Under the pieces are notes generated by a model that worked only from the letters and a program-made list of their open reading frames with translations, was not told the DNA's origin and searched no databases. The translations under genes and the position numbers were made by a program. Positions 1-9,949 of a stretch of DNA of 64,000 bases are shown here, piece by piece; position 1 is the stretch's first letter; every line of letters starts with the position of its first letter. This DNA is from Mucilaginibacter saanensis (GTDB taxonomy: Bacteria > Bacteroidota > Bacteroidia > Sphingobacteriales > Sphingobacteriaceae): the NCBI RefSeq assembly GCF_014200575.1, contig NZ_JACHBZ010000005.1, forward strand, positions 248,001 through 312,000. Direction: 5' to 3'.

Positions 1-1
1 G

Positions 2-769
2 AAGTTTTACTATTATGACGAGGCCCTTGGCAAAGAAACATCAATTGTTGCTAAACCCGGTACACCGGAGTATGAAGCGCATTGGCGCCCCATGCTGGCT
101 GATTTTGCCAATCACCTTAAACAAAAAGGATGGTTCAATAAAACTACCATTGCCATGGACGAAAGATCTATGGCAGATATGCAAAAAGCGATTGCCCTGA
201 TAAAAAGTGCCGATAAAGATTTCAAAATTTCATTAGCGGGTAATTATCATCCCGAAATTGAGCATGATTTGGTGGATTACTGCGTTGCGCTAAACCAAAC
301 TATTGACCAGGCAACTATGCTGTCGCGTAAAAAGGCAGGTTTTAACACCACTTACTATACTTGTTGTACCGAAGCTCGTCCCAATACATTTACCTTTTCT
401 GCACCGGCAGAGGCTGCTTACCTGGGATGGTACGCAGCTTACAAAGGGTATGACGGCTATTTAAGATGGGCCTACAATTGCTGGACAAAAGATCCCCTGC
501 GTGATACGCGGTTTGGGTCATGGTCATCAGGTGATGCTTTTTTAGTTTACCCTGGTTTGCGATCTTCTATTCGCTTTGAGCGACTGATTGAGGGTATCCA
601 GGATTTTGAAAAAATCCATTTATTGAAGGACGATTTTATAAAAAACAACCAGCAGGATAAGTTGCATGCGCTTGAAAATATACTGGGCAATTTTGATACC
701 GAAGAATTAAAGAGTAAGAGTGCGGCCGAAATTCTTCGTATTTCACAGCGTAAGTTAAATGGTTTGTAA
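2..769 (+). CDS. GH123-like glycoside hydrolase (DUF4091), 3' part
   Basis: The frame is open from base 2, so the 5' end of the gene lies before the window; 255 codons and the TAA stop are visible. The protein resembles DUF4091 proteins related to glycoside hydrolase family 123, which includes beta-N-acetylgalactosaminidases acting by substrate-assisted catalysis. The Asp-Glu pair expected for that mechanism is visible in the run IAMDERSM (bases 158-163). Further along are the family-like stretches YNCWTKDP and FLVYPGLRSSIRFERL. The signal peptide and N-terminal domain cannot be seen. The substrate is not known. Family placement is fairly safe; the activity is inferred. Confidence 0.8.
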   Translation, partial: KFYYYDEALGKETSIVAKPGTPEYEAHWRPMLADFANHLKQKGWFNKTTIAMDERSMADMQKAIALIKSADKDFKISLAGNYHPEIEHDLVDYCVALNQTIDQATMLSRKKAGFNTTYYTCCTEARPNTFTFSAPAEAAYLGWYAAYKGYDGYLRWAYNCWTKDPLRDTRFGSWSSGDAFLVYPGLRSSIRFERLIEGIQDFEKIHLLKDDFIKNNQQDKLHALENILGNFDTEELKSKSAAEILRISQRKLNGL

Positions 770-1364
770 ATAATTTATATAACCCCTAATTCTATGAAAT
801 TTTATTCCTGCTCCCTTTTATTTTAAACATTTTCCTGATTTTATCTATTATTGATTCAAGAGATGAGCTGAAAGGGTATAAAACATTAAAAGTATGCGGG
901 TTAACAAGGTGGCAAGCAAATTAAATTACGAGCGAAATCAAACCTTCATGTTTTTTAAGCGATGCTATTGCAGTGATAAAAAAACACCATCTGGTTGCCA
1001 ATTGCGATATAAGCTTTATTAGTTTTACCAACTCATCTATCTGGAGTTTTATAGATAATTCGCTGCTTGCATCCTGTGGCTTGTAAAATTGATGTGCCTG
1101 ATTGTAAAAAGCATCAGCCGAAAATGGACAATGCCCGTACATAGTTGGGGTATGGTTTTTTCTGAACTATATATTAAATTTGGTGACCGCATTATAATTT
1201 TTCTCTTTTGACGGGACTATTTTAGCGCTTTAGGTGGGAGGATAGTGCTTTTGGCTTAAACGCCCCTTTTTTTGTCGCAAATAGCCCTCTTCGCTATGGA
1301 CGCAGTATTTTATTTTTGACCTTACGCAAACCGGATCGCAGAAATCAAAACTAAAACCAATCAA
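770..1364. other. gene-free stretch
   Basis: About 595 bases between the hydrolase and the first DHFR-like gene. I see no convincing gene: a 73-codon minus-strand frame at 921-1142 has no recognisable features. A TAnnTTTG match (TATTTTTG, 1311-1318) lies 46 bp before the next start codon and could be its -7 element, but no good -33 partner was found. Confidence 0.4.
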
Positions 1365-1925
1365 ATGAGAAAGGTAATTTTCGCAATCAACACAACTTTA
1401 GATGGCTGCTGCGACCATGATAAATTCTATCCGGATGAAGAAATGATGGCGTATTTTACGCAGCTCACGCGCGATGCTGACACACTCCTCTACGGGCGTA
1501 AAACTTATCAATTGATGGTTCCTTATTGGCCCGATGTGGCTAAAAATGCTTCCGGGGATAGAGAAGTAGATATCGAATTTGCCCGGGCATTTGACGCCGT
1601 CAACAAAATTGTTGTTTTCTCACAGTCATTAAACAGCCCTGAAGAAAACAGAACGAGAATTATTAGCACAAGTATTCATGATGAAGTGGTTAAGCTGAAA
1701 CAAGAACAGGGCAAAAATATTTTGACCGGTGGGGTAACCATTCCTTCACAACTTGCGGCGCTTGATTTGATTGATGAATATCATTTTGTGGTTCACCCGA
1801 TAATTGCCGGAGAAGGCAGGCGGTTGTTTGAAGGTATCAACCTGCTGGAGCAATTACAAGTGAAGTTGGTTGAGTCGAAGGTTTTTAAGTCGGGAGGTGT
1901 TGCACTCCGGTATGTAAAACAGTAG
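1365..1925 (+). CDS. Dihydrofolate reductase-family protein (RibD C-terminal domain)
   Basis: A 186-residue cytoplasmic protein made of a single RibD_C/DHFR-like domain. It opens with MRKVIFAINTTLDG, the usual first strand of the family, and carries the pterin/flavin-reductase type signatures TLLYGRKTYQLM and LTGGVTIPSQLAALDLIDEY followed by HPIIAGEGRRLFEG. Stand-alone members are NAD(P)H-dependent reductases of largely unknown substrate and are distinct from the folate enzyme FolA. The ATG at 1365 fits the family N-terminus. It is followed 68 bp later by a second member of the same superfamily in the same direction, so the two are probably co-transcribed. Confidence 0.85.
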   Translation: MRKVIFAINTTLDGCCDHDKFYPDEEMMAYFTQLTRDADTLLYGRKTYQLMVPYWPDVAKNASGDREVDIEFARAFDAVNKIVVFSQSLNSPEENRTRIISTSIHDEVVKLKQEQGKNILTGGVTIPSQLAALDLIDEYHFVVHPIIAGEGRRLFEGINLLEQLQVKLVESKVFKSGGVALRYVKQ

Positions 1926-1993
1926 CGAACGACAGTTATAACAATCAATCAACAGACAAAAATTAACTTTGACAAACAATAAATAAAATAGAA

Positions 1994-2617
1994 ATGATGA
2001 GCAAAATTATATTTGACAGCGGAATATCACTTGATGGCTTTTTCGCGGGCGATAACAGGAGTCCAGACAACCCGATGGGGGGCGTTTCACCAAACATCCA
2101 CATGTGGATGTTTAAACAAAAAGCATTTTGGAAACATATCAATATGGAAGGCGGTGAAGAGTACGGCGCAGACAGTAAATTAATTGATGATGTGTTTGCA
2201 AGAACAGGTTCATACATTATGGGAAAGCGAATGTTTGAAGAAGGCGAAGTTCATTGGGAAGAAGATTTATTCAAAGCGGATGTTTATGTGCTGACACACG
2301 AAAGGAGGGAACCCTGGGTTCAAAAGGGGACAACAACATTTTATTTCATCAATGACGGAATAGAAAGCGCATTAGAGAAAGCAAAACAATCAGCGAAAGG
2401 AAAAGACATCAGGATACAAGGCGGTGCGGATACTATTCAACAATACTTGAATGCCGGGCTGGTGGACGAATTTTTTATTCACATTGCACCCGTTTTCTTA
2501 GGGAGTGGTATCCGCCTCTTTGACGGTATTGACAAAGACAAATATGATATTCAAATTGTGGAGGTAATACCATCAGACCTGACAACACACCTGAGATATA
2601 AACTGACCAAAAAATAA
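1994..2617 (+). CDS. Dihydrofolate reductase-family protein (RibD C-terminal domain), second copy
   Basis: A 207-residue RibD_C/DHFR-like protein. It begins MMSKIIFDSGISLDGFFAG, has an insertion of about 30 residues rich in Trp and Met (NIHMWMFKQKAFWKH), then SYIMGKRMFEEGE, IRIQGGADTIQQYLNAGLVDEF and PVFLGSGIRLFDG. The two start codons ATGATG are adjacent, so the start is uncertain by one residue. It is only distantly similar to its upstream neighbour, so this is a superfamily pair and not a recent duplication. The substrate is unknown. A long GC-rich hairpin follows directly after the stop. Confidence 0.85.
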   Translation: MMSKIIFDSGISLDGFFAGDNRSPDNPMGGVSPNIHMWMFKQKAFWKHINMEGGEEYGADSKLIDDVFARTGSYIMGKRMFEEGEVHWEEDLFKADVYVLTHERREPWVQKGTTTFYFINDGIESALEKAKQSAKGKDIRIQGGADTIQQYLNAGLVDEFFIHIAPVFLGSGIRLFDGIDKDKYDIQIVEVIPSDLTTHLRYKLTKK

Positions 2618-2625
2618 GAACAAAA

Positions 2626-2736
2626 CCGGTAACAAGGTATTGCCGCAATTGGGGGCTAACGGGGTTAATTGAAACATCAGTGTTAAATTCTGCCACCGGT
2701 TCCAAAAATCCCCCGCTGCGGCAATACCATAACCGG
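2626..2736. repeat. Long imperfect inverted repeat after the DHFR-like gene
   Basis: The left arm (2626-2655, containing GGTATTGCCGCA) pairs imperfectly with the right arm (2710-2736, containing TGCGGCAATACC), with short bulges, around a loop of about 54 nt. No T-tract follows, so it is not a classical terminator. The folded, bulged architecture directly behind a small free-standing gene is reminiscent of integron attC sites, but the core sites are not convincing. Confidence 0.6.
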
Positions 2737-2768
2737 GAGTGTTAATTAATTCATGAGGTTGAGGTGTT

Positions 2769-4901
2769 TTATATTGACAAAATCTCAGCAACTACGTCCT
2801 GTAAAGGTTTGGGTGATTTTTCGGGGTGTAGCTTTTGGTTTTGTTCTACCCAGTTACGTTCCCAGGTAAAGTAATCAGGCTCCTGGGCATTTTTGCCCTG
2901 CAGGTTGCCACGCAGGTAGTCAAAATACATTTCCCAGCGGGGCTGGTAATAACCATCCATCAGTCCGGCCCATTCTTTGTAAGCATACTCATGCAGGTTA
3001 TCTTCCGTACGTACGTTTTCGCCCCAATACGTAATCTGCATTAACAGGTTCTTTAAATTATTTGCTTTCTCTTCGGGAGTATTTCCGTTATCGATAGATT
3101 GTTTGAGATAGGTGTTGAGCCTAAAGTATTGATCGGTGTTTAAAAGCTCATCGGTTAGCTTTATCATGTGTAAAAACTTGGTGGCGGCGGCGTTAAAAGC
3201 CTGCAGATCCTTTTTGTTGTACGCTGTTACCAGGTCGTTAAAAACAAGGGTTCCTTTATTGGCCAGTACCTGCCTAACCATATTGATGAGGTCTATTTTA
3301 TAAGTAGCCGAATTGATAAGCGCAGGTGAGGCTTTAGCAAACTCTCTTACAGCTTTTTCAAACTGAACGGTATCATAATTGCGCACAAGCGTGCCCCAAC
3401 TGGAGATTGATTTAATTTTAAGTGCCGGTCTGGCGCAGAAAATGGATTCGCCTGCCCCTTCCTGGTAACCGGGAAGACTTTGGTAAATTGTTTGTAAAAA
3501 GCCCTGCCAGGCATCACTGGCATGTTGGTTACTTACTCCATAACGGTATTTGGCGTAATCATTGATCCATTTTTTGGTATCTACATGTTCCGGGCGCCAA
3601 CCCAGCTCAAGCATCAGGTCATAATCAGGAGGGTTATTGTTAATACCCTCAGGCATTATTCCTACTCCTTTCAGGTAGTTACTGTACGGGGTTTTCCGGG
3701 CCCGGTATATTTCGTCGGCAAAGCGCTGTAGCTTGCCGTATACACCCGGGCGTTCGCCAAAATTGTTAACGCTGCACCATATAAAAGGTGTGTTGTCATA
3801 GGCTTTACGTTTTTCCCAGTTGTTTGTAAATTCACCAAAAAGTTCCTGTACCAGTACTTTTGATTTATCGAGACCATCAAGCATGGCTTGTTTGGGGTTG
3901 TCCTGCCAGCCCTGCAATACCCATGTAGAACCCGGATAGTAATTTTGCATGGATGCCTGTATGGCTGCTCCTGCTTTTTTCAGATCAATACCGTCGGTTT
4001 TACCTCCCTCATGAAAGGGATCACCTGCAAAAAAACGAATGTCTTTGCCATATAATTTCCGCATTTCACTATAATAAATACCTGCCATGCGGCTAAATTC
4101 AGGATCGGTAGGGTCAAGTATATCGGGCCTTTTAAATGCGCCCCAGGTACCCTGGTCAATAATATGTGCTTTACTCTTACTTTTTAATGAGCTTGGCACC
4201 ATGCCATAAAAACCCTGTAACACGGGTTCAATGCCTAACTCCCTCATACGCTTTATCATTTTTTGCTGAATCAGCTTCCGGTTGTCTATCTGGCTTTGAG
4301 GCATTGGGCCGCCCCAGCCTTCAATATTACCCATCAGCCACCAGGCGGTATAGGCAGGGCCAACTATAAATTTGTTAATTTCATCCTCGGTGTATCCCGT
4401 CTTACGGAGGGTGTTTTGCCACACCGCTTCCATACCCTCAACCGTAAGCATGGTATTTACACCGTTCAGGGCCATCCAGTCCAGCTCGCGTTCCCAGTCG
4501 GGCCAGCTATAAAAGCTCATGGTGTAATTATACGTGCAGTAATTTAAGGCATAACGATACTTAGCCTCCGCCCGTACAGTTGCCTTTTTGCCAACAACCG
4601 GGATGGGAAACACGGGCAGCAGATTATCGCCCATGTGCGACATGGAGCGATGGCAATAATATTTTAAATACCAGTTTACACCAACGGCTGCCGCGTTAGT
4701 TCCGGAGGCGCTAATAACCAGTTTGTTTTTTACGGTTTGCAGCTCAACTATTTCGGGGCCGGCATTTTTCAAGGGCTTAAAAATAACATGATCGCTTAAC
4801 CAGGGAGCGCGTCTTTTTATCAATGCTTTTACAGGTTCAAATGCTTGTGCAAATAGCTGTATGGGTAAAAACAAAAGAAGCAGAACAGTTAGTTTTCGCA
4901 T
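2769..4901 (-). CDS. Alpha-N-acetylglucosaminidase (GH89)
   Basis: A 710-residue secreted or periplasmic glycosidase of the NAGLU family, removing terminal alpha-linked N-acetylglucosamine from glycans. The start at 4901 gives a clean signal peptide, MRKLTVLLLLFLPIQLFAQ; an upstream in-frame start would add 22 residues without signal-peptide character. The order is a small N-terminal domain (to about residue 110), the central TIM barrel with SWPDWERELDWMALNGVN, WWLMGNIEGWGGPMP and FAGDPFHEGG (presumed to hold one catalytic Glu), then the helical C-terminal domain. Length is normal for bacterial GH89. It stands alone, downstream of a LacI-type operator candidate at 4991-5040. Confidence 0.92.
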   Translation of the reverse strand: MRKLTVLLLLFLPIQLFAQAFEPVKALIKRRAPWLSDHVIFKPLKNAGPEIVELQTVKNKLVISASGTNAAAVGVNWYLKYYCHRSMSHMGDNLLPVFPIPVVGKKATVRAEAKYRYALNYCTYNYTMSFYSWPDWERELDWMALNGVNTMLTVEGMEAVWQNTLRKTGYTEDEINKFIVGPAYTAWWLMGNIEGWGGPMPQSQIDNRKLIQQKMIKRMRELGIEPVLQGFYGMVPSSLKSKSKAHIIDQGTWGAFKRPDILDPTDPEFSRMAGIYYSEMRKLYGKDIRFFAGDPFHEGGKTDGIDLKKAGAAIQASMQNYYPGSTWVLQGWQDNPKQAMLDGLDKSKVLVQELFGEFTNNWEKRKAYDNTPFIWCSVNNFGERPGVYGKLQRFADEIYRARKTPYSNYLKGVGIMPEGINNNPPDYDLMLELGWRPEHVDTKKWINDYAKYRYGVSNQHASDAWQGFLQTIYQSLPGYQEGAGESIFCARPALKIKSISSWGTLVRNYDTVQFEKAVREFAKASPALINSATYKIDLINMVRQVLANKGTLVFNDLVTAYNKKDLQAFNAAATKFLHMIKLTDELLNTDQYFRLNTYLKQSIDNGNTPEEKANNLKNLLMQITYWGENVRTEDNLHEYAYKEWAGLMDGYYQPRWEMYFDYLRGNLQGKNAQEPDYFTWERNWVEQNQKLHPEKSPKPLQDVVAEILSI

Positions 4902-4990
4902 GTGAAAATGTTGATTTCGAGCATAAATATGCTCGAAACTAACTAAATTTTTATAGAAACATAACATACAGGTATATGCTTTAGCGTCAA

Positions 4991-5040
4991 AAAATTACGC
5001 AAACGTTTGTTATGGCCTACGCAAACGGTTGCGTAATTTT
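4991..5040. promoter_or_regulatory. Tandem LacI-type operator candidate upstream of the GH89 gene
   Basis: Two near-palindromes lie 9 bp apart: ACGCAAACGTTTGT (4997-5010) and ACGCAAACGGTTGCGT (5019-5034). Both match the GCAAnCGnTTGC style bound by LacI-family repressors. The block also forms a larger inverted repeat (AAAATTACGCAA at the left edge, TTGCGTAATTTT at the right). It lies 90-140 bp upstream of the GH89 start and downstream of the TlpA-like stop, so it could also fold as a terminator of that gene. No LacI gene is in the window. Confidence 0.55.
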
Positions 5041-5153
5041 TCACTATTTTTTTCGGTTATTATTTTGCTGCCATTGCAAATCAGAGGGGGAGATTTATCA
5101 AGTGATTTGCGCACAGTGCAGTACGTGAGATTGCTGGAACAACGAGAATAAGT

Positions 5154-6323
5154 TTATGATTTTTTCAACAAACTATCGATAATGGCCGACATTTTTGTTT
5201 CAAAATCTTCAGAATATCCATCCACAATGTTGGCTATCTTTCCTTCCTGATCAATGAAATAAAAGGTAGGAGCGGCAGTTACCTGGTATAGATTAGCCAC
5301 ATCACGGGCATTAGGAAACATTTGATTTTTTATACATTGAGCTTTTTTAAATGCCGTTACTAATTTCTTACTATCCCTGTCACTAATGCTTAGTATTACC
5401 AGGTTTTTATTCTTGTATTTTTCATGAAGGTTATCCAAAGGTGCTAAGGTATTCATACAATAAACGCAGCCAACAAAGAAAAAATCCAACAGCACAACTT
5501 TACCTTTCATTTGTGATAATGACGCTTTTTTGCCATCAGTATCATATAAGGTCCAATCGGGTGCAATCATACCTTGCGTCAGTAAAGCACTTTGCTCCTT
5601 GGGTTTTTCTTTAGGCGCATGAAATCCTTCGGGCATAGCAAAGGAAGCTACGTTGATATTATCCTGGTCAATCTTATAATTGAAATAGGTTTCTTCCGTA
5701 TAATAATTGGTGACTTCTTTTCCAAAATCGGCAGTCCTTGATCTGGTTAATTTACCAACAGGCAAACCCGTTGCCTTGTCAATAAACAGATGTATCCGTA
5801 CGTACAAATGATCCTTGTTAATAATGGTATCTTTAGTATTAACAATTAAATGATAACTATTTATGGAGTTAAAGGAGGTATCATTTGACTGTGCAATTTT
5901 GGAGGGGTGTTTCTTTAAAAAAGTTTTTATCCAGTTTAACTCACCAGGTAACGATTGACTAAAAGTTATTGCTTGTACATTTCTGGTATTATAGGTACTA
6001 TCACGGGGAAATAATGAGATCAGGTCTGTTCCATTATACAGGTCTGTCGACGTAACTTTCGCATCACCATATTTAAGTTCGTGCCTAAAAAAATAGCCAA
6101 AAGCTTTATCCTCTGGCGTCTTTAATAAAACAAACTTTTGGTTGTATATTAAGGTATCACTAAACACCTCTTTCTGCTTATAAACATATTCATAGCTGAA
6201 GTTTTTATAGCTTTCCAGTTTATCAATAGCGTTTTGAAGTATAGCAACTTGTGCGTTTGCTTTTAAGCCGGTTAAAATAAACGCAATGTAAATAAGTAAC
6301 TTAATTAGTTTAGTGCAGGGCAT
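5154..6323 (-). CDS. TlpA-like thioredoxin-fold protein with N-terminal extension
   Basis: A 389-residue exported protein. The ATG at 6323 gives the signal peptide MPCTKLIKLLIYIAFILTGLKANAQ; an upstream GTG would add ten hydrophilic residues. Residues of about 25-245 form a beta-rich domain seen in Bacteroidota thioredoxin-like proteins and have no known function. The C-terminal AhpC/TSA-thioredoxin fold (from about 250) has MIAPDWTLYDTDGK, the redox pair C286-V-Y-C289 and the cis-Pro region VTAAPTFYFID. The CVYC centre differs from the usual CPPC or CxPC of TlpA. It probably acts as a periplasmic thiol-disulfide oxidoreductase; the partner is unknown. Confidence 0.8.
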   Translation of the reverse strand: MPCTKLIKLLIYIAFILTGLKANAQVAILQNAIDKLESYKNFSYEYVYKQKEVFSDTLIYNQKFVLLKTPEDKAFGYFFRHELKYGDAKVTSTDLYNGTDLISLFPRDSTYNTRNVQAITFSQSLPGELNWIKTFLKKHPSKIAQSNDTSFNSINSYHLIVNTKDTIINKDHLYVRIHLFIDKATGLPVGKLTRSRTADFGKEVTNYYTEETYFNYKIDQDNINVASFAMPEGFHAPKEKPKEQSALLTQGMIAPDWTLYDTDGKKASLSQMKGKVVLLDFFFVGCVYCMNTLAPLDNLHEKYKNKNLVILSISDRDSKKLVTAFKKAQCIKNQMFPNARDVANLYQVTAAPTFYFIDQEGKIANIVDGYSEDFETKMSAIIDSLLKKS

Positions 6324-6529
6324 GATACTATTTTTTTGTGTTAAGGCTATCACTAAATTAAACAGAATTATTAATTGCAGATGTTAATTAACGTTAATTA
6401 GATGGGGCTATATATTAACAATAAAACCCTTTCAGATTCAGCCTGTGGTCGGTGTTGTCACCGTACCACTTTTTCAGGTGACAAAAGTTTAATAAAAAAG
6501 CCCTCCAGCAACGCTGAAAGGCTTTCAAG

Positions 6530-6602
6530 TGACCTGGGAGAGGATCGAACTCTCGACCCACTGATTAAGAGTCAGTTGCTCTACCGGCTGAGCTACCAAG
6601 TC
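6530..6602 (-). tRNA. tRNA-Lys (anticodon CTT)
   Basis: Read on the minus strand, the segment folds into a full cloverleaf. The acceptor stem pairs GACTTGG with CCAGGTC (one G-T pair), the D-arm contains GGTAGCTCAG, the anticodon stem ACTGA/TCAGT encloses loop CTCTTAA with anticodon CTT (complement at 6567-6569), and the T-arm contains GAGAGTTCGATCCTCTC. The discriminator base is A and CCA is not encoded. It reads lysine codon AAG. Confidence 0.96.
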
Positions 6603-6682
6603 ATTTTATTTTTTTCCGGGTTGCAAATAAACGAATTTTTTTTGACTCCGGAGCCGGCAATTTCTACTTTTTGTGGCGTCTG

Positions 6683-6723
6683 TTAACTTTGAAATCAGGA
6701 AGTATTGTTGATTTCAAAGTTAA
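6683..6723. repeat. Perfect 15-bp stem hairpin
   Basis: TTAACTTTGAAATCA (6683-6697) is the exact reverse complement of 6709-6723, with an 11-nt loop. It lies between the tRNA promoter side and the stop codon of the ABC-F gene. There is no clear T-tract on either side, so it may be a processing hairpin for the ABC-F transcript or a small repeat. Confidence 0.5.
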
Positions 6724-6768
6724 TTTGCCAATATCTAATTGTTAACCTTTCGTCCTTAAGCTATTACG

Positions 6769-8463
<1,695 letters not shown>

Positions 8464-8679
8464 TTATGTTTGGGGGTGTTTTGGGGATTTGGGAAATATG
8501 TAATTGCTCAATAATTTACATTTCCGTGTACATATTTGCCCGGTTTATAGGTAAATTTATAAAACCAATAGCCGCTATTTAGCGTTATATAGCTAATAAT
8601 TAACCTGTTATTAACCCATCAGAAAAAATGGAACAACCTTTGACTAAACAGTTTTATAAATTACTTAATAATAAAAGTC

Positions 8680-8760
8680 ATGGGAGCATTAATTATCGCC
8701 TTGGTTATTATCAACGTTGTAATAGCCATCAATAACATACAAAAACGGAAAGTTTATTAA
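8680..8760 (+). CDS. Candidate 26-residue single-span membrane peptide
   Basis: A short frame starting ATG at 8680 encodes MGALIIALVIINVVIAINNI followed by the basic tail QKRKVY. Residues 3-17 are an uninterrupted hydrophobic stretch, giving the shape of a small inner-membrane protein with a positive cytoplasmic end. It lies alone in the 380-bp gap between the ABC-F gene and the SRPBCC gene. There is no Shine-Dalgarno sequence, but these are rare throughout the window. A second frame at 8628-8735 overlaps it and looks random. I cannot tell from one genome whether it is expressed. Confidence 0.35.
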   Translation: MGALIIALVIINVVIAINNIQKRKVY

Positions 8761-8778
8761 CTGAAAGTTTGTAAACGC

Positions 8779-9174
8779 TTAGCTTAAAATTTCTGAAAGG
8801 CTTTGCGTTTCATGATCAGCCAGTTTTTGCAGGGGACCTGATGCCAGCATCTTCATCATCATGCTCAACTCTGCCTCAATGGTAAAAAGAACTTCGGTAT
8901 GGTCGTTATTATTTGATATCGACCATTTTAGTTCCAGATCAAATGGCGGCTTTGCGGCCGGTATAATTATAATTTCCTGGTCGGGCGTACGGCTGTCTAT
9001 CTTTAGGGATAGTTTGGCCATATTCTGTATGCTAAAACTGGCCTCATCGGTTGTAGAAACCCATTCCTGTATATTTTCCGGCATCAGTTTCTGATGATTG
9101 TTAAAATCAGCCAAAAAGTTGTATACCGCTTGTATTGGTTTGTTGATGCCAATAGAACTTGTAAAGGTGGTCAT
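8779..9174 (-). CDS. SRPBCC-fold protein (START/polyketide-cyclase-like)
   Basis: A 131-residue small cytoplasmic protein with the SRPBCC (Bet v 1-like) fold pattern. It has the opening strand MTTFTSSIGINKPIQAVYNFLAD, alternating strands in the middle (DLELKWSISNNNDHTEVLFTI), and a long amphipathic C-terminal helix. Members bind hydrophobic ligands or act as lipid-binding or coenzyme-Q-like chaperones; the ligand cannot be predicted. It follows pyrE in the same direction after about 115 bp that contain a possible terminator, so it may be read separately. Confidence 0.7.
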   Translation of the reverse strand: MTTFTSSIGINKPIQAVYNFLADFNNHQKLMPENIQEWVSTTDEASFSIQNMAKLSLKIDSRTPDQEIIIIPAAKPPFDLELKWSISNNNDHTEVLFTIEAELSMMMKMLASGPLQKLADHETQSLSEILS

Positions 9175-9238
9175 GTTTTAGTTGGATTATACGTATCGTT
9201 TTTACGTTAAGAAACATTAAATCAAAAAAGCCTGATAG

Positions 9239-9263
9239 CCCCTTAATCTGTTTAAATTAAGGG
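9239..9263 (-). terminator. Possible terminator after pyrE
   Basis: CCCTTAAT and ATTAAGGG pair around an AT loop 27 bp past the pyrE stop. On the minus strand a T-run follows about ten bases after the stem (A-run at 9224-9229 on the plus strand), which is further than a standard intrinsic terminator. Confidence 0.35.
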
Positions 9264-9289
9264 TTATGCAAAAGTCAACGGGTCAGGTG

Positions 9290-9949
9290 TTAGCTCGATG
9301 CTATTTGTCCCCAGGCTGCAGGGTTTTCGCGCCATTGTTTTAAGATAGCAACATCCTTATCAGCAATGTATTGATTTTGTTCGGCGTATTTGATTAATGC
9401 GTTATAGTTTGACAGGGTAACAAAAGGGCAGCTGGCTTGTTTAAAGTTCTCGGTTGCCACATCAAACCCGTAACTGAATATAGCGGCAAGGCCAGCTACT
9501 TCGTAACCTGCGGTGCGCAGGGCTTCAACAGCTTGCAGGCTGCTTTTTCCGGTTGATATCAGGTCCTCAATAACTACTACCCGTTTGCCGGTGGTGGTGG
9601 TTATATCCCCTTCAATTAAACTTCCGGTACCGTGATCTTTAGGTTTTGCACGCACATAAATAAATGGCAGGCCAAGTTCCTGCGCCACCAATGCACCTTG
9701 CGGTATGCCTGCAGTAGCTACGCCAGCTATACAACCAACGCTGCCAAATTTTTCCTGAATAATAACAGTTAATTGTTGCCTGATGTAGGTGCGGATTGAC
9801 GGATGAGAAAGTGTTACACGGTTATCACAATAAATTGGTGATTTCCACCCCGACGCCCATGTAAAAGGATTGTTAGGTTGTAATTTAATTGCTTTAATTT
9901 GCAGCAGGAATTCAGCTACTTGCTGCTCGATCTCATTATTATTAAACAT
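9290..9949 (-). CDS. pyrE: Orotate phosphoribosyltransferase
   Basis: A 219-residue cytoplasmic enzyme joining orotate to PRPP to give OMP in de novo pyrimidine synthesis. It shows the N-terminal FTWASGWKSPIYCDNR, the catalytic-loop lysines in VRAKPKDHG, and the PRPP-binding motif VVVIEDLISTGKSSL. Length and start match bacterial PyrE. The start codon (9947-9949, minus) overlaps the start codon of the divergent Nudix gene (9948-9950, plus) in the tetranucleotide CATG, so the two genes have no intergenic space and each promoter must lie inside the other gene. Confidence 0.95.
   Translation of the reverse strand: MFNNNEIEQQVAEFLLQIKAIKLQPNNPFTWASGWKSPIYCDNRVTLSHPSIRTYIRQQLTVIIQEKFGSVGCIAGVATAGIPQGALVAQELGLPFIYVRAKPKDHGTGSLIEGDITTTTGKRVVVIEDLISTGKSSLQAVEALRTAGYEVAGLAAIFSYGFDVATENFKQASCPFVTLSNYNALIKYAEQNQYIADKDVAILKQWRENPAAWGQIASS

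Noticed and set aside
921..1142. A 73-codon minus-strand reading frame
   Set aside because: No recognisable domain, no signal peptide, composition like random AT-rich sequence, and no nearby promoter or terminator.
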